Both the position numbers and the translations under genes were made by a program. 64,000 bases of DNA. Source: Herbaspirillum sp. DW155 (GTDB lineage: Bacteria > Pseudomonadota > Gammaproteobacteria > Burkholderiales > Burkholderiaceae_D). Positions within the stretch are counted from its first letter, which is position 1; the number at the start of each line of letters is the position of its first letter. The notes below the pieces were generated by a model. It saw only the letters and a list, made by a program, of their open reading frames with translations. It made no database searches and was not told the origin of the DNA. The DNA is taken from contig NZ_AP029028.1 in the NCBI RefSeq assembly GCF_037076565.1, positions 496,001 to 560,000 of the forward strand, given 5' to 3'. This document shows positions 54,901-62,905 of the stretch, one piece after another.

Positions 54901-55101
54901 CTGTTCGATCAGGCTGGTCACCGAATCGTCCAGGGTCTGCGCGGTCGCACCCGGATAGGTGGCGGTGACCACGATGGTCGGCGGCGCAATGTTGGGGTAC
55001 TGGGACACCGGCAGGCCGGTGATGGCCAGCGCACCGGCCAGCATGATGAAGATCGCTAGCACCCACGCAAATACGGGGCGATCAATAAAGAACTTTCCCA
55101 T
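51955..55101 (-). CDS. acrB: RND multidrug efflux pump, inner-membrane transporter (AcrB/MexB, HAE1 family)
   Basis: This 1048-residue proton-driven pump has the N-terminal FFIDRPVFAWVLAIFIMLAG, the proton-relay Asp pair in GILVDDAIVVVENVER, and the relay Lys in GLSAKNAILIIEFAKDL, with two large periplasmic loops. Full length and intact motifs suggest function. It is 11 bases after the adaptor gene and 4-base coupled to the outer-membrane channel gene. Confidence 0.96.
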   Translation of the reverse strand: MGKFFIDRPVFAWVLAIFIMLAGALAITGLPVSQYPNIAPPTIVVTATYPGATAQTLDDSVTSLIEQEMNGADGLQYIESQSQANGQVQITITFSPETNPDLAAVDVQNRLKRVEARLPAAVTQQGVQVTKSRSNFLLFIGLSSTDGKLDPVALGDYLSRNVLNEIKRVPGVGQAQLFGTERAMRIWIDPNKLIGLSLTPGDVTAAITAQNALVAGGTLGALPSPGTQQIAATVVVNGQLTSPEQFGNIVLRANANGSTVRLRDVARVEVGGQSYDTSGRLDGKPSSFIGVQLSPTANALGTATAVHKKMEELSKYFPAGVKYTIPYDTSKFVKISIEEVVKTLIEAIVLVFLVMFLFLQNIRYTIIPTIVVPVALLGTFATLLLFGFSINVLTMFGMVLAIGILVDDAIVVVENVERIMSEEGLSPPEATRKAMGQISGALIGITLVLIAVFIPMAFFGGAVGAIYRQFSLSMVASMVFSVLMAFTLTPALCATILKPVEKGHHHEKKGFFGWFNRKFNTTASGYQGLIGRMLTKAGRYMIVYVVILACVGLLYVRLPASFLPNEDQGYIITNVQLPPGASTARTLEVVKQIEQYYLKDPAVEHAIAVLGYSFSGNGQNAALVFTPLKDWSERDKSQSADAIAGKAFGAFSRIKDAIVFPLNPPPIPELGNATGFTFRLQDRAGLGHAALVQARNQVLGMAAQSKVLAGVRPEGLEDAPQLQLDIDRDKANALGVPFSTINSVLSTALGSSYVNDFPNMGRQQRVIVQADANRRLQPEDLTGLYARNSNGGMVPFSAFVTAKWINGPVQLVRYNGYPAMKIAGGAAPGRSTGEAMAEMESFVTKLPPGFGFEWTGQSLEEKTSGNQAPALYALSLIAVFLVLAALYESTSIPLAVMLVVPLGILGALLGVTLRAMPNDVYFKVGMIAVVGLSAKNAILIIEFAKDLQAQGMGLIEATLEAVHLRFRPIIMTSLAFILGVLPLAIASGAGSASQRAIGTGVMGGMITATVLAVFLVPIFFVVVRKVFKGSERQRKFDAEHSPKIDSGE

Positions 55102-55112
55102 CTGGCAGCCTC

Positions 55113-56321
55113 TTAGTTAGCTTTCGGTTGGGTGCTCGCCTCTGGCTTGGCCGGCTGGCCGTCAGCCGGTGCGGAAGCGCCCGCGGGATTCCATTGGACC
55201 GGCTTGACGGTGGCGCCCGGACGGACCTTCTGCAGGCCTTCCACGATGACGCGATCACCTTCCTTCAAGCCATCGGTGACTTGCCAGTTGTTGCCGCGCG
55301 CACCGCCGGTCTTGACCGGACGGGCCTCGACCTTGTTCTCGGCATTGACCACCATCACCGAGGAGCCGCCGGCGTCGCGCGTAACGGCTTGTTGCGGCAC
55401 CAGCAGGGCCTGTTCGTCCACGGCCTGTTCGATCTTGGTACGCACATAGGTACCCGGCAGCAGCAGGCGCTTGGGGTTGGGGAACTCGGCGCGCAGCGAG
55501 ACCGTACCGGTACCCTCATCCACGCTCACATCGGAGAACAGCAGCTTGCCCGGCTGGTCGTAGGGCTGGCCGTTTTCCAGCACCAGGGTCACGCTGGCCT
55601 TGTTGTCGCCCACGGTCTTCAACTGGCCGGCCGCCATGGCCTGTTGCAGCCTGAGCAGGTCGGCGCTGGACTGGGTGACGTTGACGTAGACCGGATCAAG
55701 CTGCTGCACCAGCGCCAGCTGGGTCACGTCGCTCTGGCCCACCAGCGCGCCCTCGGTCACCAGCGCGCGGCCGATGCGTCCGGAGATCGGCGAGGTCACC
55801 GTGGCATAGCCCAGGTTCAGGCTGGCCGTTTGCACCGCCGCCTTGCCGGAGGCCACATCGGCCTCGGCCTGTTTCTGGGAAGCGACCGCGTTGTCGTAAT
55901 CCTGCCTGGAGATGGCATTGACTTCCACCAGCGGCTTGTAGCGTTGCACCGTCAGCGTGGTCTGGGTCAGGTTGGCCTGGGCGCGTGCCAGCGTGGCTTG
56001 CGCGCTTTCCAGGCTGGCCTTGTACTGGGCCGGATCGATCTTGAAGAGCACCTGGCCTTCCTTGACCTCGCTGCCTTCCTTGAAGACACGTTTCTGGACG
56101 ATGCCCGCCACCCGTGCGCGCACCTGCGCCGTGCGGAAGGCTTCCACGCGGCCCGGCAGTTCATTGGTAATGGCCACACGCTGCTGGGCGATGGTCACCA
56201 CCGAGACCTCGGCCGGCGGCATCTGGCCGCCTTGGGCGGCGGGTTTCTGACCGCAGGCGACCAGCGCGGCGGCAACGGCGACGGTCATGGTGAGGCGCGT
56301 GAAACGACTGACTGAGCTCAT
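55113..56321 (-). CDS. acrA: RND efflux periplasmic adaptor lipoprotein (AcrA/MexA family)
   Basis: The 402-residue membrane fusion protein has a lipoprotein signal (lipobox LVAC, Cys at about 23), the lipoyl half-motifs (RVAGIVQKRVFKEGSEV and LGYATVTSPISGRIGRALV) flanking an alpha-helical hairpin, and a C-terminal beta barrel ending in a disordered Ala/Pro tail. It is the first gene of the operon. The mRNA leader is long if the promoter at 56542 is used (about 210 bases) and holds a hairpin CGCCGC/GCGGCG at 56349-56364 near the start. Confidence 0.95.
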   Translation of the reverse strand: MSSVSRFTRLTMTVAVAAALVACGQKPAAQGGQMPPAEVSVVTIAQQRVAITNELPGRVEAFRTAQVRARVAGIVQKRVFKEGSEVKEGQVLFKIDPAQYKASLESAQATLARAQANLTQTTLTVQRYKPLVEVNAISRQDYDNAVASQKQAEADVASGKAAVQTASLNLGYATVTSPISGRIGRALVTEGALVGQSDVTQLALVQQLDPVYVNVTQSSADLLRLQQAMAAGQLKTVGDNKASVTLVLENGQPYDQPGKLLFSDVSVDEGTGTVSLRAEFPNPKRLLLPGTYVRTKIEQAVDEQALLVPQQAVTRDAGGSSVMVVNAENKVEARPVKTGGARGNNWQVTDGLKEGDRVIVEGLQKVRPGATVKPVQWNPAGASAPADGQPAKPEASTQPKAN

Positions 56322-56541
56322 AGATATCTCGCACGAAAGTAAAGTTGACGCCGCCAGAGCGGCGATGAAACGAATTCGGTAAAACCGGTCACGACGATGA
56401 TGCTGTGCCTGTCACCCGCAGATGGTCGGATGAATGCGTCAGGCCGCAGATTGCTGCAATGCAAGAAATCCCCCACCCGCTTCCCGGCAGGGTGATGAAT
56501 TTTTTTGCAGATGTTGAACGGCAGGACTTGAAGCGGATGCT

Positions 56542-56547
56542 ATTATA
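56542..56547 (-). promoter_or_regulatory. -10 box of the acrA-acrB-oprM operon
   Basis: On the - strand this is a perfect TATAAT. The expected -35 region (about 56564-56570) has only partial matches and is covered by the AcrR-type operator, so a bound repressor would block polymerase. Confidence 0.55.
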
Positions 56548-56569
56548 CATACATCCATGAATGTATGTA
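56546..56569. promoter_or_regulatory. AcrR-type operator palindrome
   Basis: TACATACAT and ATGTATGTA form a perfect inverted repeat of 9 bases around the 6-base centre CCATGA. The half-sites and the 24-base layout are the same as the Escherichia coli AcrR operator as I know it. It overlaps the acrA -10 and lies between acrA and a TetR/AcrR gene, so it is the probable repressor site. Confidence 0.85.
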
Positions 56570-56912
56570 TTTCTTCTAAACATCACCTTAATTTAGCAAA
56601 ATTGTTCGAAATGGCGTAGCTAAATATGAGCGAAACCTTGCATTTTCTTGAAAGAGCGGCTCTGATGCCGCTCCCGCTGCAGTGAATCCGAGCTCTTCCC
56701 TACGCGGGCCTTACCGCCGGGTCGAGTGAAAGACGAAAACCAACGCCAGAATATTGTGCCTGAATCTCAAATAGTCATTCATGACCGTGCCTGCTCAAAT
56801 GAAGCCCAAGGCATCCATCCGCCGTTTGCAGGCCATGTGCATGCGCAGCAGGGGCGCGCCATGGCTGAGCTGACGGGCGCCGTCATGGTCATTTCTCCGG
56901 GAGCTTGCTGAC

Positions 56913-57557
56913 ATGGCCCGATCGACCAAGGAAGAAGCGCTGGAAACCCGTTCCCGCATCCTCGATGCGGCCGAGCAGGTGTTCCATGAGCGCGGCGTGT
57001 CGCAAACCTCACTGGCCGACGTGGCCAAGGCGGCCGAGGTCACGCGCGGCGCCATTTACTGGCATTTCAAGAACAAGACGGATCTGTTCGATGCCATGTG
57101 CGAGCGGGTGCGCCTGCCGATGGAAGCGGTGCTGGAAGAAAACGCCAGCCCGCAGGTGGAAGACCCGCTGGGCCAGTTTCTGCGCAGCGGCATCTACGTG
57201 CTGACCATGGCGGCGACCGATGAGCGCTGCCGTCGCGTGTTCGACATCATCTTCAACAAGTGCGAATTCGCCGACGCGCATGACCCGATCCTGATTCGCC
57301 AGCGCGAATGCCACGTCGATGGCCTGTTGCGGCTGGAACAGATCCTGGGCAACGCGGTGGCACGCGGCCAGCTCCCGGCCACGCTCGATATCCGCCTGGC
57401 CTGCCTGGCCGCGCATGCCACCTTCAGCGGCTTGCTCACGGACTGGTTCTTTTCACCCGACAGTTTTGATCTGGTCAAGGATGGCGAACGCATCCTGGCG
57501 GCCTCGCTCTATGCGCTCAAGACTGCGCCTTCGCTGCAGAAGCCGCAGCCGGAGTGA
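56913..57557 (+). CDS. acrR: TetR/AcrR family repressor of the adjacent RND pump
   Basis: This 214-residue regulator has an N-terminal HTH (SLADVAKAAEVTRGAIYWHF) at about residues 30-50 and a helical ligand domain with the AcrR/TtgR-like VFDIIFNKCEF segment. Divergent position to acrAB-oprM and the AcrR-type palindrome between them support local repression, relieved by a bound drug. GGGAG lies 9 bases before the ATG. Confidence 0.93.
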   Translation: MARSTKEEALETRSRILDAAEQVFHERGVSQTSLADVAKAAEVTRGAIYWHFKNKTDLFDAMCERVRLPMEAVLEENASPQVEDPLGQFLRSGIYVLTMAATDERCRRVFDIIFNKCEFADAHDPILIRQRECHVDGLLRLEQILGNAVARGQLPATLDIRLACLAAHATFSGLLTDWFFSPDSFDLVKDGERILAASLYALKTAPSLQKPQPE

Positions 57558-57621
57558 GCCTCGCAAACCGGGCGGTTTTCAGGCGATATGAAGGATCAGG
57601 TAAAAATCGGGGGGAAATCAG

Positions 57622-57659
57622 GCAGGCCGGAGAACCCGGCCCCCGCCAGACCGGCCTGC
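57622..57659. terminator. Possible bidirectional hairpin between convergent acrR and the rhodanese gene
   Basis: GCAGGCCGG and CCGGCCTGC (57622-57630, 57651-57659) pair perfectly around a 20-base loop. It sits between two convergent genes but lacks T-runs, so it is only a possible terminator. Confidence 0.35.
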
Positions 57660-57713
57660 GTCATGTGCATGACGCCCGCCGGCCCAGGTGCGATATGAAG
57701 CAATAAGCCGGAA

Positions 57714-58037
57714 TCAATAGGTCGGCATCGAGGGATCGACCTGGTTCGCCCAGGCATGTACCCCACCGGTCAGGTTGATGACCTTGGAAAACCCCTGGCG
57801 CTCCAGGAAGGCCGCCACCTGCATGCTGCGGCCGCCGTGATGGCAGATGCAGACCACCGGCTGTTCTTCATCCAGCTCCGAGAAACGGCCGGGGATGGTG
57901 TTCATCGGGATCAGCTGTACGCCGGCGATGTGGCAGGTCTGGTATTCCCAGGGCTCGCGCACGTCCAGCAGCAGGGGCGTGGGGCGGTCCGGATCGTTGA
58001 TCCAGGCCGCCAGTTCCGGGGCAGTGATGTGCTCCAT
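57714..58037 (-). CDS. Rhodanese-like sulfurtransferase
   Basis: The 107-residue single rhodanese domain has LLLDVREPWEY, the IPMNTIPGRF strand, and the active-site loop C65-HHGGR in VCICHHGGRS. It lies 27 bases after pcm on the same strand, a pairing common in betaproteobacteria. The physiological sulfur acceptor is unknown. Confidence 0.92.
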   Translation of the reverse strand: MEHITAPELAAWINDPDRPTPLLLDVREPWEYQTCHIAGVQLIPMNTIPGRFSELDEEQPVVCICHHGGRSMQVAAFLERQGFSKVINLTGGVHAWANQVDPSMPTY

Positions 58038-58064
58038 GGTGCTTTCCTGTCTCGGCCGTGCGGT

Positions 58065-58730
58065 TCAGAACGTGAAGTGGGAGGGCGTGATCGCTGCATG
58101 CAGCGGCTTGGCCAGGGTTTCCACGATGTTGACGGTCTCGAAGACGTGTTCCGAGGTGCGGGTGATCAGTTGCAGTTCCATCACCGGGGCCGAGCCGACG
58201 ATGGCCAGCAGGCGGCCGCCGATCTTGAGTTGCTTGCCGAAGGTATCCGGCAGCACCGGCAGCGAGCCGGAAATGACGATCACGTCGTATTCGGCGGCCT
58301 TGCCATCGGCGCCGGTCCAGCCTTGCGCGCCATTGCCCAGTTGCACGTCCACGTTGGCCACGCCGTAGTCGGCCAGGTTCTGTTCGGCCAGGGCCTTCAG
58401 TTCCGGCGAGATTTCCACGGTCGTCACGTGACGCGCCTTGTGCGCCAGCAGCGCGGCCATGTAACCCGAACCTGCGCCGATTTCCAGCACATATTCGTGC
58501 TTCTTCACATTGGCTTCCTGCAGGATGCGCGCTTCGATCTTGGGCGCCAGCATGTTTTCACCACCCGGCAGCGGGATCTCGGTATCGAAGAAGGCCAGGC
58601 TGCGATAGGCGGCCGGGACGAATTCTTCACGCTTGACGACCATCAGCAGGTCCAGCACGTCTTGCGCCAGCACGTTCCAGGGGCGGATTTGCTGCTCGAT
58701 CATGTTGAAGCGGGCTTGTTCGATATTCAT
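58065..58730 (-). CDS. pcm: Protein-L-isoaspartate O-methyltransferase-like protein
   Basis: This 221-residue SAM methyltransferase of the PCMT family has NMIEQQIRPWNVL at the N-terminus (the family often reads MV.QQIR.W), the SAM motif VLEIGAGSGYMAALLA and LGNGAQGW. It would repair isoaspartyl residues, although this short subgroup next to rhodanese lacks some of the canonical Pcm residues and may have another target. The ATG at 58730 is chosen over the longer frame to 58781, whose extra residues are unconserved. Confidence 0.85.
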   Translation of the reverse strand: MNIEQARFNMIEQQIRPWNVLAQDVLDLLMVVKREEFVPAAYRSLAFFDTEIPLPGGENMLAPKIEARILQEANVKKHEYVLEIGAGSGYMAALLAHKARHVTTVEISPELKALAEQNLADYGVANVDVQLGNGAQGWTGADGKAAEYDVIVISGSLPVLPDTFGKQLKIGGRLLAIVGSAPVMELQLITRTSEHVFETVNIVETLAKPLHAAITPSHFTF

Positions 58731-58881
58731 GGCGGTGGCTCGATCTAATCTAATAGCGACGGAAAGGCAGCATTTTATCAAACACCGCCAGGGTAATCAG
58801 CCCATCTGTGCGCGTAAAAAGGCCGGGATTGGGCTGGTGTTGCGGGTTTTCCTCAGTGCAATGCGAGTGGGCGGGTGGCCA

Positions 58882-59511
58882 TCAGGCTTTCAGGCCATGG
58901 AGGCAGAGGTCGATCATGTTCTCCAGATAGGTCAGCGGATCGAGGCGAACGGCCCCGCAAGGTGCGAGTGACTGTTCCCACAGCATCAGCATGATCAGGG
59001 GCGCGACGATGACCTTCTTCATCGCTTCGGCGTCGACCCGGCGAAATTCGCCGCGCGCCATGCCGCGTTCGAGTACGCGCACGATGGTGGCATCGCCGCG
59101 CTCGGTGATTTCTTCATGATAGAAGCGCGCCAGTTCGGGGAAGTTGCCCGATTCCGCCACCATCAGCTTGGCCAGGCCCATCAGGCCCGACTGCGAGGCG
59201 GACTGCCACCAGTGCATGATGAGGTCGCGCAGCAATTCGGCGCTGCTGCCGGCGTGGCCTTCGATGCGCGCTTCGGCCTGGTCCAGCAAGGGGAGCAGGT
59301 TGGTGCGCACCACCGACTTGAAGAGGCTTTCCTTGCCGTCGAAATAGAGATAGAGCGTGCCCTTGGACACGCCCGCGCGGGCGGCCACGTCTTCCAGACG
59401 GGTGGCGGCATAGCCGCGTTCGACGAACAATTCCAGGGCCGCCGCCAGCAATTCGTGCGGGCGGTCCTGCTTGCGTCGTTCCCAACGCGGTTCTTTGGCC
59501 GATGCAGACAT
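58882..59511 (-). CDS. TetR/AcrR family transcriptional regulator
   Basis: The 209-residue protein has an N-terminal HTH ([21 protein letters not shown], residues about 30-50) followed by a C-terminal domain of the AcrR C-like type ([38 protein letters not shown]). The ATG at 59511 puts the HTH at the usual distance. No obvious target is adjacent; it is followed by a 151-base gap and then pcm on the same strand. Confidence 0.9.
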   Translation of the reverse strand: MSASAKEPRWERRKQDRPHELLAAALELFVERGYAATRLEDVAARAGVSKGTLYLYFDGKESLFKSVVRTNLLPLLDQAEARIEGHAGSSAELLRDLIMHWWQSASQSGLMGLAKLMVAESGNFPELARFYHEEITERGDATIVRVLERGMARGEFRRVDAEAMKKVIVAPLIMLMLWEQSLAPCGAVRLDPLTYLENMIDLCLHGLKA

Positions 59512-59644
59512 GAGAAACAAGATTACCGGGACGGGGCACTGTAAGTGCCAAGCCGCGCCGCCGTCAAGCGGGCAGATCAAGCCACCGGATCAAGCACGGC
59601 GCGATGCACTACAATGCAGGCCCGCTGCTCCACCAGGAAAGCCC

Positions 59645-59938
59645 ATGAACTGCCGAGACGCGTGCGGCGCCTGCTGCATCGCCCCTTCCATCACCAGCCC
59701 GATTCCCGGCATGCCGCAAGGCAAACCGGCCAACGTGCCCTGCGTGCAACTGGGCGATGACATGCGCTGCAAGATTTTCGGCCGGCCCGAACGCCCGGCC
59801 TTCTGCGCCGGCCTGCAGCCGTCGCTGGAGATGTGTGGAGAGTCGCGCCCGCAAGCCATCGCCTGGCTGAACCGGCTGGAGACGCTGACAGCGCCGGGCA
59901 GCGATGATGCTGACCAGCGACCGGAAGTGAACGCCTGA
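59645..59938 (+). CDS. YkgJ-family cysteine-cluster protein (UPF0153)
   Basis: This 97-residue protein has the conserved Cys pattern [12 protein letters not shown] near the N-terminus, CVQL, MRCKIFG and FCAGLQPS further on, as in the zinc- or iron-chelating YkgJ family. The role of the family is not known in detail. AGGAA precedes the ATG at 59645 by about 7 bases. It is a lone + strand gene between two - strand genes. Confidence 0.85.
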   Translation: MNCRDACGACCIAPSITSPIPGMPQGKPANVPCVQLGDDMRCKIFGRPERPAFCAGLQPSLEMCGESRPQAIAWLNRLETLTAPGSDDADQRPEVNA

Positions 59939-59956
59939 ACGAACGGGAAAGCCTGT

Positions 59957-60175
59957 CTAGAAGGCTTCCTCGCGCCGCCGTCGGGCTTCTTCGCGGATAT
60001 CCTCGATGAGCCGGCGGGTATCCACCTTTTCCTTGAGGTGGGCGGCATGGGCTTCACGGCTGATGGGAGCGGTGGTCGTCAGCTCCTTCAGATCGGCAGT
60101 ACTTTCTTCGTGTCGATGATGCACCGCTGCTCCTGAATCGATAGAGGGGAGGGAGGAACTCTGCCTTTGTACCAC
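59957..60175 (-). CDS. Hypothetical small protein, highly charged C-terminus
   Basis: The 72-residue frame ends in a strongly charged helix (LIEDIREEARRRREEAF). No family is recognised. It fills the gap between the YkgJ gene and arsC-like gene and has no conserved start or clear ribosome site; the N-terminal 20 residues are low in information, so the true start may be internal. It may be real but could be chance. Confidence 0.4.
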   Translation of the reverse strand: MVQRQSSSLPSIDSGAAVHHRHEESTADLKELTTTAPISREAHAAHLKEKVDTRRLIEDIREEARRRREEAF

Positions 60176-60220
60176 GGATCGGCGTCATTTGGCGAGTTTG
60201 GCATCAAATGAACGCTGATA

Positions 60221-60240
60221 CGGGGCCGATGTGCCCCGTT
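60221..60240 (-). terminator. Hairpin after the ArsC-family gene
   Basis: CGGGGC / GCCCCG (60221-60226, 60233-60238) closes a 6-base loop, 8 bases after the stop at 60248. There is no T-run on the - strand (TATC follows), so termination is uncertain. Confidence 0.35.
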
Positions 60241-60247
60241 TCGGTTC

Positions 60248-60610
60248 TCAGGGGAAGATTTCGGTGAGCCGCTCGCTGGGACGCACCAGCATCGTGCCCC
60301 GGGGTGCCACCACGATGGGACGGTTGATGAGGATGGGATGCTCCAGCATCGCATCGATGAGCTGCTCATCGCTCACCGATGGCGCGTCCAGCCCCAATTC
60401 CTTGTAGAGCGCTTCCTTGGTGCGTACCACCTCGCGCACCGGCACGCCCATGGCCGCGATCAGCTGCTTGAGCGTGGCCCGGTCGGGCGGACTTTTCAGG
60501 TATTCGATGATGGTCGGCTCGACGCCGCCGTCGCGCAGTCCTTGCAGGACGTTGCGCGAGGTGCCGCATTTGGGGTTGTGATAAATGGTGACGCGGGTGT
60601 CGTTGCTCAT
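60248..60610 (-). CDS. arsC: ArsC-family glutaredoxin-dependent arsenate reductase or relative
   Basis: The 120-residue thioredoxin-fold protein has the ArsC active-site segment IYHNPKCGTSRNVL with Cys at about residue 15, the EYLKSPP strand and the VRPSERLTEI ending, including an Arg pair consistent with anion binding (NRPIVVAPRG). No other ars genes are nearby, so a role in arsenate resistance is not assured; Spx/YffB-like stress functions are possible. Confidence 0.88.
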   Translation of the reverse strand: MSNDTRVTIYHNPKCGTSRNVLQGLRDGGVEPTIIEYLKSPPDRATLKQLIAAMGVPVREVVRTKEALYKELGLDAPSVSDEQLIDAMLEHPILINRPIVVAPRGTMLVRPSERLTEIFP

Positions 60611-60970
60611 GATGCCAAGTGATGAGATGAAGAAAAAGCCATGTTAGCGCGGATTCACGACAGCAAAACGCGAGTTTTGTCACCCTGCTAAGGTAGAATC
60701 CATTTTTGTTGCAGCGCACCGATTGCACTTTTTGCATGATGGTGTGGTCGAAAGGCCGCTTTTTATCGTGACTCAGGATGACGCCAGCCCCCTCCGACAC
60801 AGCCCGCGCGCGACATTGCGGCAGCCGGAGCGCAAAAAAATGGGCAAATGCTTCATGTTGACCACCTTATCGCGGTCGGATGGATGAATAAGCCGGCTTT
60901 CCAGCGGCAAACCAAGCAATTTCCTTCATTTCCCTTCAACCCCTCATCAAAAGCCACCCACAGCACCCGT
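60611..60970. other. Divergent intergenic region between the ArsC-family gene and uppP
   Basis: These 360 bases contain no credible gene. A small palindrome AAAACGCGAGTTTT (60665-60678) and T-rich stretches suggest promoter DNA for one or both flanking genes, but no -35/-10 pair with good spacing was found. Confidence 0.45.
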
Positions 60971-61825
60971 ATGGATACTCTCCTCGCGCTCAAGGCGCTC
61001 ATCATGGGCATCGTCGAAGGCCTGACCGAATTCCTGCCCATTTCCTCCACCGGCCACCTGATCCTGGCCAACAGCCTGTTGCAATTCACCGGTCCCGAGT
61101 TCTCCAAGGACAAGGCCGACGTCTTCGAGATCGTCATCCAGGCCGGCGCCATCCTGGCGGTGTGCTGGGAATACCGCGTGCGCATCGCCACGGTCCTGAC
61201 TGGCATGTTTACCGACCGCAAGGCCCAGCGCCTGGTGATCAACCTGATCGTGGCCTTCCTGCCGGCGGCCATCCTCGGCTTCCTGTTCAGCCGCCGCATC
61301 AAGGAAGTGTTGTTCAATCCGGTCTCGGTGGCCATTGCCTTCATCGTCGGCGGCCTCATCATTCTGTGGGTGGAACGCCGCAACAAGGACCGCATGAGCA
61401 TGGCCTCGGCCCGCGTCGAAACCGTGGACGACATGACCCCGCTGGATGCCCTCAAAGTCGGCATCGCCCAGGCCTTCGCCCTGATCCCCGGCACCAGCCG
61501 CTCGGGCGCCACCATCATCGGTGGCATGATGTTCGGCCTGTCGCGCAAGGCGGCGACCGAATTTTCGTTCTTCCTGGCCATCCCGACGCTGTTTGCCGCC
61601 ACCATCTACTCGCTCTACAAGGAACGCGCCCTGCTGTCGGCCGCCGACGTGCCGCTCTTCACCGTGGGCACCGTGGCCGCTTTCGTTTCGGCCTTCCTGT
61701 GCGTGCGCTGGCTGCTGCGCTACATCAGCTCGCACGATTTCACCGTCTTCGCCTGGTACCGCATCGTCTTCGGCATCATCGTGCTGGTGACCGCCTATAC
61801 CGGCGTGGTGGTTTGGGTGGAGTGA
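60971..61825 (+). CDS. uppP: Undecaprenyl-diphosphatase (BacA/UppP)
   Basis: UppP recycles undecaprenyl diphosphate to the monophosphate carrier needed for peptidoglycan and the O-antigen genes of this window. The 284-residue membrane protein has both catalytic segments, [17 protein letters not shown] and [13 protein letters not shown]. The ATG at 60971 opens the first helix; the frame upstream to 60848 is not conserved. Confidence 0.95.
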   Translation: MDTLLALKALIMGIVEGLTEFLPISSTGHLILANSLLQFTGPEFSKDKADVFEIVIQAGAILAVCWEYRVRIATVLTGMFTDRKAQRLVINLIVAFLPAAILGFLFSRRIKEVLFNPVSVAIAFIVGGLIILWVERRNKDRMSMASARVETVDDMTPLDALKVGIAQAFALIPGTSRSGATIIGGMMFGLSRKAATEFSFFLAIPTLFAATIYSLYKERALLSAADVPLFTVGTVAAFVSAFLCVRWLLRYISSHDFTVFAWYRIVFGIIVLVTAYTGVVVWVE

Positions 61826-61994
61826 CGCCCCGCCAGGCCGGTACAACCCGGTACTTCGCGCCTGATGCCGGTGCGTCAGGCAGCTGTCAGCCAGCGCCAA
61901 GGCCGGCACGATACACTGCAGTACCCGCCGCTGGCCTCGATGCTGGCGGCGGTCAACAACATCCTTTTCGCCAACTCCCTTCAGAGCACACTCC

Positions 61995-62867
61995 ATGGCC
62001 AACGTCTGCAGCGCCGGGCTTGATATCGGCTTTGCCTCACTGAGTTACGCACAGATTGGTTTCCTCGGCATCGTCCAGGGCATCACCGAACTGCTCCCCA
62101 TTTCATCGACGGCCCACATGCGCGTGGTGCCGGCCTTCCTGGGCTGGCATGATCCGGGCTCGGCCTTCTCGGCAGCCATGCAGCTGGCCGCGCTGGCGGC
62201 CGTCATCAGCTACTTCCGGCGCGACGTGAGCGCGGTCACCGGCGGCAGCCTGGCCGCCTGGCGTCGCCGCGATTTCAACGATCCCATGTTCAAGCTGGCC
62301 GTGGCCATCATCCTGGCGACCATTCCCATCGGCATTGCCGGGCTGGCGCTGTCGCATGTCTTGAATGCCTGCGGCTCTCCGCTGCGCAGCCTGAGCGTCA
62401 TCGGCTGGTCCTGCATCGTCATGGCGGTGCTGCTGGCGATTTCTGAAATGGTCTGCCGCCATCGCCGCAGCGTCGACCAGATGCGCCTGCGCGATGCCCT
62501 GATCGTCGGGCTGGCGCAGGTCGGTGCGCTGATCCCGGGTGTCTCGCGTTCCGGCTCCACGCTCACGGCGGCGCTGTTCCTGAACTTCCGCCGCGAGGAA
62601 GCGGCGCGCTTTTCCTTCCTGCTGGGTTTGCCTGCCATCGCCCTGGCCGGCTTGAAGGAACTGGCCGTGCTGCTGCATGCGCATATCCCGCTGGAAGCCT
62701 GGGGCGTGCTGCTCTTTGGCCTGGTGGTGGCGAGCGTGTCGGCCTTCGCTGCCATCTGGGGCCTGATGAAATTCCTGGAGCGTTTCTCCACATGGCCCTT
62801 CATTGCCTATCGAGCTGCGCTGGGCGTTTTCCTGCTGCTGGCGGTGTCGCGAGGCTGGCTGCAATAA
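61995..62867 (+). CDS. Second, divergent undecaprenyl-diphosphatase-like protein (BacA family)
   Basis: This 290-residue paralogue keeps QGITELLPISSTAH (the E-x-x-x-E like region with the Ser-Ser-Thr loop) and PGVSRSGSTLTAALF, with the same membrane layout, but is only distantly similar to the preceding UppP (MRVVPAFLGWHD and AWRRRDFNDP differ). It lies 169 bases downstream on the same strand. It may prefer another polyprenyl diphosphate, or act under other conditions. Confidence 0.88.
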   Translation: MANVCSAGLDIGFASLSYAQIGFLGIVQGITELLPISSTAHMRVVPAFLGWHDPGSAFSAAMQLAALAAVISYFRRDVSAVTGGSLAAWRRRDFNDPMFKLAVAIILATIPIGIAGLALSHVLNACGSPLRSLSVIGWSCIVMAVLLAISEMVCRHRRSVDQMRLRDALIVGLAQVGALIPGVSRSGSTLTAALFLNFRREEAARFSFLLGLPAIALAGLKELAVLLHAHIPLEAWGVLLFGLVVASVSAFAAIWGLMKFLERFSTWPFIAYRAALGVFLLLAVSRGWLQ

Positions 62868-62905
62868 AATAGCGCCTTTGCTACGCAGCAGCTTCAGGTT
62901 TTTCC

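Larger units (their letters stand above)
56322..56912. other. Intergenic regulatory region between the divergent acrA and acrR genes
   Basis: These 591 bases hold no credible gene. They include the predicted AcrR operator and acrAB promoter (56542-56569), a 210-base leader toward acrA, an AT-rich stretch at 56570-56650, and a perfect hairpin GAGCGGC/GCCGCTC (56654-56673) without a T-run of unknown role. No clear acrR promoter was picked out. Confidence 0.55.

Noticed and set aside
56726..56911. Small + strand frame just before acrR
   Set aside because: No ribosome site, no motif, and it occupies a region that is better explained as regulatory DNA.
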